DNA of 64,000 bases from Corylus avellana (Eukaryota > Streptophyta > Magnoliopsida > Fagales > Betulaceae): contig NC_081544.1 of the NCBI RefSeq assembly GCF_901000735.1, positions 19,917,358 to 19,981,357 of the forward strand, read 5' to 3'. Within the stretch, counting starts at the first letter, position 1, and every line of letters starts with the position of its first letter. The notes under the pieces are model-generated. The model was not told the origin of the DNA. It ran no database searches and worked only from the letters and a program-made list of their open reading frames with translations. This document shows positions 57,230 to 64,000 of this stretch, piece by piece. A program made the position numbers and the translations under genes.

Positions 57230-57971
57230 CCGAGTCGTACATATTGGATGTCATCATGCAGATCGTACAACTGATTATTGTTTAAAGTGAGTGGCTCACT
57301 CTCGTGATAGTTGGCATGATCATCATCAGGCGTTTGACCCTGACCAACGTCATATACGTTTCTAGGTTTCGTCCTCACCGCGCAAGCTCAATCTGAGTTC
57401 CTTTCATCTTTGATGTAAAAAACTTGTTCCACTTGGAAAACGAGTACATACAGCTCATCATTAATCAGGTCCCCCTTATGGACAAGGTTTTTCAAGTTGA
57501 CAAGCGTTATGCCATACTTGTCCACCTTGTATCCCTTGTCCCTTGTGGTGTCCGCCCAATTACACTTGAACATAACATACTTTGTCTTGTCGTAATACTC
57601 CACCTCAAGTATTTGAGTTACCTTCCCGTAGTATGTTTCGCCATCAACAGTCGGCACGCACACACCACTATTCTGAGATCTCTTTCCCACATCATGTGCG
57701 ACAGTTCCAAAGAACTTGCCGTTTACCACATATTTGTTATATTGGACTGCTGAGACCATCGGCCCTCTATAATGCATTACTAGTTTGGCACCCATATCCT
57801 CCCTGCGTCGATCGTCCGAACAATCGACCTACGAGCCATACACAATGACGAAGTTTTGTTAGTGCAATGAGAAAACATTATGAAATTTACAAGGTGTGAC
57901 ATTAGTCTTATGTAGTCACGGTACCAATCGCAGAATTGCTCAAAATGTTGGAGTTCCAAATGATCGTCCAT
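57230..57971 (-). pseudogene. CACTA copy 2 DUF4216 region
   Basis: 57795-57388 encodes YVVNGKFFGTVAHDVGKRSQ, then NSGVCVPTVDGETYYGKVTQ, VEYYDKTKYVMFKCNWADTT, KYGITLVNLKNL and VFQVEQVFYIKDERN, the DUF4216 pattern. The exon upstream (57971-57850) has HFEQFCDWYRDYI, and the one downstream (57378-57230) has NVYDVGQGQTPDDDHANYHE, SEPLTL and YDLHDDIQYVRL. These lie between DUF4218 and the Ptta gene as in other TNP2-type CACTA transposases. The domain's function is unknown. The core frame is uninterrupted. Confidence 0.85.
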
Positions 57972-58109
57972 GATCGTTCACCCCCTGTTTGCAGTTTGTC
58001 TTATCGAATCCTTGTGCAGCATACATTTTGAAATAAAATCAATTCAATTTAATTCACAACTAACGATGTTGCAGGATATGAGCATGCATATCTTCATTAC
58101 ACAATACTC

Positions 58110-60771
58110 ACGTCCGCAATTGGAGGAAGTCATTTGAGTTAAACAGAATGTAACGGTGAATCTGTGTCAACGTGAGTCGGTCAAGGACGACTCAGGTTCC
58201 AACCCCTTTAGGCCCATCCGGGTTTTGTTGAGGCCTATTGTGGAATGTCGGTGCGTTCTCTAAATAGATCGAACAGAACGTCACCAACTCGGTTGCTATG
58301 TAGCCCTCAGCAATGCAGCCCTCAGGAGCCGCTTTATTGCGCACACTTCATTTGAACCCCTCGAGGCTCCTACATATCAAAACTAGTCAATGATTACATC
58401 TAATAATTGTTTTTAAATAAATAAATGGCAACAAAATTTTAGTTTTAATTTTTTACAGGAAATGTTACCTCTTTGCCGAATACATCCACCTATACTGTAC
58501 CGGTCCACCGAGTCGGCATTCACGAACAAGATGCACCACAACATGCACCATGCTGGTGAAAAAACTGGGGGAAAATATTTGTTCCATCTCGCACAAAGTG
58601 ATATAGATGCCAGCCTCAAGTCGGGCCATATCCTCTTGGGTCAACGTCATTGAACATATGCCTCTGAAGAATGCAGACATCTCAACTAGCGGTCTAACCA
58701 CGTTATCGGGCAGTGATCCACGCAATGCAATCGGGAGAAGCTGTTGCATCAATACGTGACTATCATGACTCTTCAAACCCGATATCGTCCGGTCCTTAAG
58801 TTTTACACATCGGGAAATGTTCGAGGCATATCTGTCTGGCACTCGTATATTTCGAAGCACTTTTAGGAAACTAATTTTATCCTTTTTCGACATCGTGTGG
58901 CAAGCATGAGGCAAATAGATTCTCCCATCATCACCTGTGAAAGGATGAAGTGCTAGTCTCAAACCCATTTCTTGCAAGTCTTTACGGGCTGGAAGGTTGT
59001 CCTTCGTTTTTTCCTTAATGTCGAGTATTGTGCCAATTATATTGTCCATCACATTTTTCCCGTAATAAATTATCCTTCCAGTACAATAACCGAAAGAAAA
59101 TACTTTTCTTCTTCCACAATACATTATCAGTCCTCTTCCTCTTTGCATGTGAATTATCAATGTTAATTGACTTACCAGCACTCTCATCCCCGAATACCAT
59201 CCCTTCTAACTGTTTTAGGATTTCATCTCCATCTGGCACATTGGGGGCACATTCTAGTTCTTGGTTACCGTCAAATGTACTTTTATTCCGCCTCCACGCA
59301 TGATCCATGGGCAAGTATCGCCTATGCCCCATAAAGCAAAACTTACTTCTGTGTTTTAACCATCTAGATCTTGTTGCATGCATACAGCGAGGGCATGCCT
59401 TTCCACCCCTTGTAGGCCACCCAAACAAGTCCGCGTATACCGAAAAGTCATTAATTGTCCACATCAACTGCGCTCGGAGCATGAAATTCCTTTTTAGGGA
59501 GACATCAAATGTTCGTACCCCCACATTCCATAGTTGCTGCAATTCCTCAATTAATGGTTGCATGTAGACATCTATATCCATTCCAGGTGAACTTGAGCCT
59601 GGAATAATCAAGGATGATATGAAAGACATTTGTTTCATGCACATCCAATGAGGCAGGTTGTACGGTACAAGCATTACAGGCCAAGTACTGTGAGATGTGC
59701 TCATGTTCCCAAAAGGATTAAATCCATCCGAGGTTAGGCCAAGTCTTAAATTACTACTGTCCACTGAAAATTCTGGATATAAATTGTCGAATGACTTCCA
59801 TGCTTCGCCGTTGGCTGGATGCCTCAATACGCCGTCCTTAGTGCGGCCTTCTGCATGCCACCTCATATAAGATGCAGTATGCTCTAACATAAAAGCCTCT
59901 ATAACCGTGGTATGATGGGAAACCTCCGCAAAACCTTGACCGGACGTCTCTTACTCGACGATATGGGGTGCCCATCATCGTCCAAATGAATTTCATCATT
60001 CCACTTAAATTTTCCATATTTAACACATGAATCTAAGTCCTTATTGCCCTTCCAAAACAACATACAATAATTGCGACAAGCCGGAATCTTCTCATACCCG
60101 AGTCCCATGCCCCTTAGAAACTGTTTGGCCTCATACGTATTAACTGGCAGAGCTCCATCATTTGCAGGCAACAACTGATTGATTAGCTCGAGAAAACACG
60201 AGAATATCGTGTTACTAACTCCACCCACACACTTCAAATTGTATAGATGTACAGTAGCACTTAGCTTGCTATGTTTGGTCTTATCATGTAGTGGTTTATC
60301 TGCCATTTTAAGCAATTCCTCGTACTTTCGTACGTCACCTCCATCAACTTCATCATGCACAATGTCTTCTTCCTCTCCATGCACCTCAACCTGAGGCTCA
60401 CTATTGTCATCTTTAACTTCATGGATGCAGAATGCATCACGCAACATGGCGTGCATATTTTCACCCTGTTTAGTGCTTGCACCCGCAGCTGTGGCCAGAC
60501 GTGATGAATTTTAGCCTTCAACGGGAGCTTTAACAGGCCTCTCGCCATGATAAATCCAGTATGTGTATTGGAGCTACATTCCTTTCCCCCCTGTTAAGTG
60601 GTCATATACCAAACCTGGGGGGTGTCTTCTATTACAGCGACACGTCTTACAGAGGCACACAATAAGTTTGTCTGGAGTGTCATAGTTCCTAACTGCGAAG
60701 TCCACAAACAATATACATCTGTCTTTGTATTCATTTGTACCCCTAGACTTCTTCATCCAACTCTTGTCCAT
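58110..60771 (-). pseudogene. CACTA copy 2 transposase: Transpos_assoc, TNP2 and DUF4218
   Basis: The start at 60771 (MDKSWMKKSRGTNEYKDR, then FVDFAVRNYDTP, VCLCKTCRCNRRH) is the Transpos_assoc domain with its Cys cluster. 60456-59899 continues (LYNLKCVGGVSNTIFSCFLE, MGLGYEKIPACRNYCMLFWK, SSSKRRPVKVLRRFPIIPRL). 59890-59015 holds the TNP2 core (MRWHAEGRTKDGVLRHPANG, LGLTSDGFNPFGNMSTSHST, PGMDIDVYMQPLIEELQQL, GGKACPRCMHATRS, GHRRYLPMDHAWR). A deletion near 59070 breaks the HIEKNV block and shifts to 59187-58465 (LHPFTGDDGRIYLPHACHTM, GLKSHDSHVLMQQLLPIALR, FFRGICSMTLTQED, VVHLVRECRLGGPVQYRWMY), which is DUF4218 and ends at a GTAAC donor. The next exon (58373-58110) reads APEGCIAEGYIATELVTFCS with stops. 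Related to copy 1 throughout but more complete. Confidence 0.9.
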
Positions 60772-61849
60772 AGTGTTACTACGTACATCAGAAACATAAA
60801 TATATAAGAATTACGCTAAACTTAAACATAAATGCATTATTATGGCCCATTGAGACCCTAACGGTGAATAAGTAAAACTAGGTTCATTACTTTTTTGTTA
60901 TTCTTTTCTTTCTTTTTTTACTTTAATTTTCTGCTTAAAATTTACATGAAGTAAATTGGCAAGTAACCCAAACAGAAAATTGAAGCCCAAAACTTAAATG
61001 CATTTGTTATGTATATATTTGGACCCTAAATAAAATATTTCTAGGTTAATTGTATTTTTTTTAAGACATTTTTTTATTATCTTTATCTATTTTATGTAAT
61101 TTACGAAATCTAAATTTTCAAACCTTAAACCACATTATAGTAAAAAATTAAAACCATTTTTCTTAAAGTACGGTACAAACCGTACTTTAAAAAAATATAT
61201 ATACGTTCGTTATTTTATTAATAACATGTTCTCGATCTAATATAAATTTGCAAAACCTAAACCAAATTACATTAAACAAATTGAAAAGCTTAATTTGTTA
61301 GGGGGACCTAAATAAAATAAAGTTAAGTTATGTTTTTGTCACAATTTTTTTAAAAAAAATAAAGTTATATAATTTAAACTTCATATGGGGACCCTAAATA
61401 AAATTCATCTTATTAACCACCTATGTAGGTTTTTTTCATTTTAATTTTTTTTTTTTTTTTAGCATTCTGTATTTTTAATTATTGTTTTTGTAATCATTTA
61501 TATAACTGATTACAAATATAAATCTATTTTCTATTTTTTTTTTTACTATATAAATGATCATTTATATAATAGAGGTTTGTAAAACCTACACAAAATAAAA
61601 ACATTTACCTAATTTCAAACGACTTACTTAAAAATGTAGATATAAATATTTTGCATGCATGCACATATTGAACAATCCTACATTCCTACGTACGTACCTA
61701 TCATACAAATATGCATGGACCCTAAAAATATTATATTTCAACCAAACTAATCTGTTAATTAGCTAACAAAAAAATTACATCATATATATATACAATGCAA
61801 AGAAAAAACTATAAATATATTCTATATATATATAGGTGATGACAAGGAG
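60772..61849 (-). other. CACTA copy 2 5' intron/UTR region
   Basis: AT-rich and T-rich, no exon. 60780-60900 matches copy 1 on both sides of its nested long-TIR insertion (44600-44660 and 45812-45865), showing the uninserted arrangement. Confidence 0.55.
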
Positions 61850-62147
61850 ATGGCCGGAAAATGAGTGAGTGGTGCGTTGCCAGTGAGTTGCCGGCCAGAG
61901 ATGACGTCGCCAGAGGAGAGAGCAGACGGTGGTGTGGCTGGCAAGCCACAAAATCCGAGTGGAAAATACTAATGCGGTGGGGGCTTTATGAGAAGAAGAG
62001 GAAAATACTAAAGTTGCAGATTCAAGCTAGCAGAAAGAGTGCTGCGCACGAGGGAGAAGAAGAAAAGAGGGGGGAAAAAAAAAAGAAAAGGAGAGGAAGA
62101 AGAAGCTGTGTGCGCAGGGCCTGCTGGGTGCGAGTTCCCAAGACTTG

Positions 62148-62237
62148 TAGTAACATGCCACATAGGTACGTTACTACAAGAGTAACGTGCCCCACGTGGC
62201 GCGTTACTCTTGTTGTAACGTGCCATGTGGCACGTTA
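62148..62237 (-). repeat. CACTA copy 2 subterminal repeats, 5' side
   Basis: GTAACATGCCACATAGGTAC, then AGAGTAACGTGCC, TGGCGCGTTACTC, TTGTAACGTGCCA and TGGCACGTTA, running into the N gap. Equivalent to 43500-43560 in copy 1. Confidence 0.8.
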
Positions 62238-62370
62238 NNNNNNNNNNNNNNNNNNNNNNNNNNNNNNNNNNNNNNNNNNNNNNNNNNNNNNNNNNNNNNN
62301 NNNNNNNNNNNNNNNNNNNNNNNNNNNNNNNNNNNNNNNNNNNNNNNNNNNNNNNNNNNNNNNNNNNNNN
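62238..62370. other. assembly gap, 133 N
   Basis: Not the 100-base placeholder length, so perhaps a size estimate. It begins inside the CACTA subterminal repeats, so the missing sequence should include the CACTA terminus. Confidence 0.98.
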
Positions 62371-62415
62371 TATTGATAAAAAGTGTACGTGGAGGATAAA
62401 AACTCCAACAAACAA

Positions 62416-62727
62416 TCATCGAGATAGAGCCAATTGCTCCATCAAAATAATATCACTAATACAATTAGGAGTGGTATCCCTCCAAATTCTATCACTAATA
62501 TCAGTTGTAGCCGCTTTCGCCAACCTGTGAGCCGCCTCATTTGATTCACGAGGAACGAAGACACAATTCCATCTTGATGGAGTGAGTAGTATCCGTCTTG
62601 TGTCTTCTATTAGATGCCCATATCGACTCCATGTGCCTGTTTCATGTTGGATAGCCTCTACAATTTGCTTGGCATCTCCCTCCAGAATTAATATATGTAT
62701 ACATATACTTAATATATATATATACAC
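62416..62727 (-). pseudogene. LINE RNase H-like C-terminal domain (RVT_3), fragment
   Basis: Contains LEGDAKQIVEAIQHETG, TWSRYGHLIEDTRRIL, WNCVFVPRESNEAAHRLAKA and CISDIILMEQL, the RNase H-like segment at the end of plant L1-type LINE ORF2. The first dozen residues (MYIYILSICIHIL) come from the AT-rich junction and are not part of the domain. No RT lies upstream on this strand, so only the 3' tip survives. Confidence 0.8.
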
Positions 62728-63000
62728 TTAATATATATATTTAATACAAAGCTTAAGCTTTAAAGCTTTAAAGCTTTGTATTAATATATATATACTTGCA
62801 AATTATTAAGCTTAATAGTACTTGATATATTTTAAATATGTATACTTGCAATTATTTTGCTTTATATATCTTAAGCTTAGTAATTGATTGATAAGTTGAT
62901 ATATATATAATACAATTAAAGCTTAAGCTTTATAATTGATACAAAGCTTTATGTCAATTAATATAAAGCTTAAGCTTTAATAATTTATTAGGACTAATAC
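62690..63000. repeat. AT-rich palindrome cluster (AAGCTTAAGCTT words)
   Basis: About 300 bp of repeated palindromic words: AAAGCTTAAGCTTTAAAGCT, ACAAAGCTTAAGC, TAAAGCTTAAGCTT and (TA)n tracts, able to form cruciforms. At least nine AAGCTT sites. No coding content. It separates the two LINE remnants. Confidence 0.75.
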
Positions 63001-63154
63001 ACTTAGATATTCGGTCCAAAAAAGTCTCCACTAGGGTTTCTCTAAGGAACAGCTAGGTCTGGAGGGTTCGTCTTCTACCGGTTATCCGGGAGAGAAGGTT
63101 AGGGTTGGACAGAGTCGTAGAAGAGGAGATATCACACAGGAGCACGATTTTACG

Positions 63155-64000
63155 ATGTCCGGGGAAATAGAAAGGCTTTGTGGGAAGATGACATTGACAG
63201 AGGGTGAGAAGGCTGGCTTGCTAATCTGCGAAGGGGACATTGCGGAGGGCCGGGTTAAAAGGGAAAGGTGCTTGGTGGGAAAGGTTGGTGGGGATCGCAG
63301 AGTCAATAAGGAGGCTTTTAAAACCGTATTATCCAGAATATGGCGGTTGTCAGGCCAAGTGGTATTCAAGGAGATTCAAGACACTGTATGGCTGTTTGAG
63401 TTTGAAGAAATCACAGATAAGCAACGGGTCTTAGATGGCAGACCCTGGTCATTTGATCGGCAGATTCTAGTCCTTCAAGAGTTTGATGGGAGTGTTCCTC
63501 CCTCCCAAATGGATTTTTCTCATTCACCGTTTTGGGTTCAGGCTCATGAGATGCCTTTACTGTGCATGAATAAGACGGTGGGTACCAAAATTGGTGAGTC
63601 AATTGGTGAAGTAGAAGACGTGGACGTTGCTGGAGATGGAGTGGGTTGGGGTAGGTGTCTACGTATCTGAGTCAACATTAATCTTCATGCACCTTTGGAG
63701 AGAGGAAGGGCGCTGCAATTGGGGGGAAAATCACACTGGGTGATTATCAAATACGAGAAACTCCCCATGCTCTGTTTTGACTGTGGTAGGATTTTACATG
63801 ACAAAAAAGGATGCCCGGTTCAGAAGTCCTCAAGAAGGATCACGGACAGCAGTATCAAGGAATGGGGGGTTTGGCTGCGGGTTGATGATTCCTGGTGGAC
63901 AAGTGGTGGCGATAGGGGCGGTGGTTTTGGGTTCACGGGGACAAAGGAGAAAGGCGGCAGTTCTATGTTCACGGGGTGCGAAAATAAGGAAAGCTCATCG
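63155..64000 (+). pseudogene. LINE ORF with DUF4283 and zinc knuckle, runs off window end
   Basis: The start MSGEIERLCGKMTLTEGEK is typical of DUF4283 proteins of plant L1-type LINEs. Then follow RIWRLSGQVVFKEI, LFEFEEITDKQRVLDGRPWS, FDRQILVLQEFDG, FWVQAHEMPLLCMN and IGESIGEVEDVDV. An in-frame TGA at 63668-63670 interrupts the frame; the same frame continues NLHAPLERGRALQLG and the knuckle CFDCGRILHDKKGC (CX2CX4HX4C). These proteins bind element RNA. Downstream RT would be beyond 64000. The stop makes this copy probably inactive. Confidence 0.85.

Larger units (their letters stand above)
52154..62237 (-). mobile_element. CACTA transposon copy 2 (TAACGTGTCA family), nearly full length
   Basis: TAACGTGTCA-type subterminal arrays at both ends (52160-52525 and 62148-62237), with TNP2, DUF4218, DUF4216 and Ptta domains between them on the minus strand. 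The left end reads CACGAACCATTAGTAACGTG, which looks like the family terminus with part of CACTACAAAAAA missing; the right terminus is in the N gap. A solo LTR (55684-56961) is nested in it. About 10 kb, the opposite orientation to copy 1. Confidence 0.85.

Noticed and set aside
61861..62376. 171-codon frame on the plus strand
   Set aside because: Runs antisense to the CACTA 5' leader and through 133 N; not supportable as protein.

Overview
The window looks like repeat-rich intergenic DNA from a flowering plant nuclear genome, most likely a eudicot. Reasons: it is AT-rich; it carries plant-type Copia and Gypsy LTR retrotransposons, TNP2-type CACTA DNA transposons, a DUF4283-type LINE and MITE-like inverted repeats; and it has GT-AG introns and two major latex protein (MLP, Bet v 1 superfamily) genes. 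Fagales or another rosid order is a guess only. I see no bacterial-style operons, CRISPR arrays, tRNA or rRNA genes.

Positions 668-21497 are one Copia element on the minus strand, bounded by the 5-bp target duplication GAAGT. Its 5' LTR is at 20453-21497, its tRNA-iMet primer site at 20439-20450, gag-pol at 14401-4798, an extra env-like ORF at 3012-1850, and its 3' LTR at 668-1648. A 5.98-kb Gypsy-like element without pol (14418-20395, duplication TCTAG) sits in its leader between the primer site and the gag ATG. The stretch 5334-9949 is repeated almost base for base at 10050-14665 across exactly 100 N; this is best read as an unmerged contig overlap, and without it and the nested element the Copia is about 10.1 kb.

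Positions 21498-24244 hold exon fragments of two unrelated host genes (aminopeptidase P, plus strand; IQM calmodulin-binding family, minus strand) beside a CACTA-like terminus. An MLP first exon without a second exon follows at 24739-24553. Positions 24860-33890 hold a 1.6-kb inverted-repeat element filled with a GC-rich minisatellite, and a decayed Copia element (27849-33885, duplication CTAAT). Positions 35944-36702 carry the only apparently intact host gene, a two-exon MLP gene of 150 codons. From 36.8 to 42.3 kb the DNA is AT-rich spacer with a second 100-N gap whose flanks overlap and which appears to join two haplotypes differing by a CACTA insertion.

From 42664 to 62237 lie two related CACTA elements facing tail to tail. 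Copy 1 (plus) has lost DUF4218 and DUF4216 and is cut by another CACTA end at 49565. Copy 2 (minus) keeps every domain (Transpos_assoc, TNP2, DUF4218, DUF4216, Ptta/En/Spm) but with stops, frameshifts and a 1278-bp solo LTR (duplication GCAGC). After a 133-N gap there is a LINE RNase H-like remnant, an AT-rich palindrome cluster, and the start of a LINE ORF that runs off the window end.

I found no convincing new biological system. The most informative points are the nested transposons dated by target duplications, the gap-flanking duplications, the captured gene fragments, the minisatellite-bearing inverted-repeat element, and the dense ACGTGTC arrays at CACTA ends.
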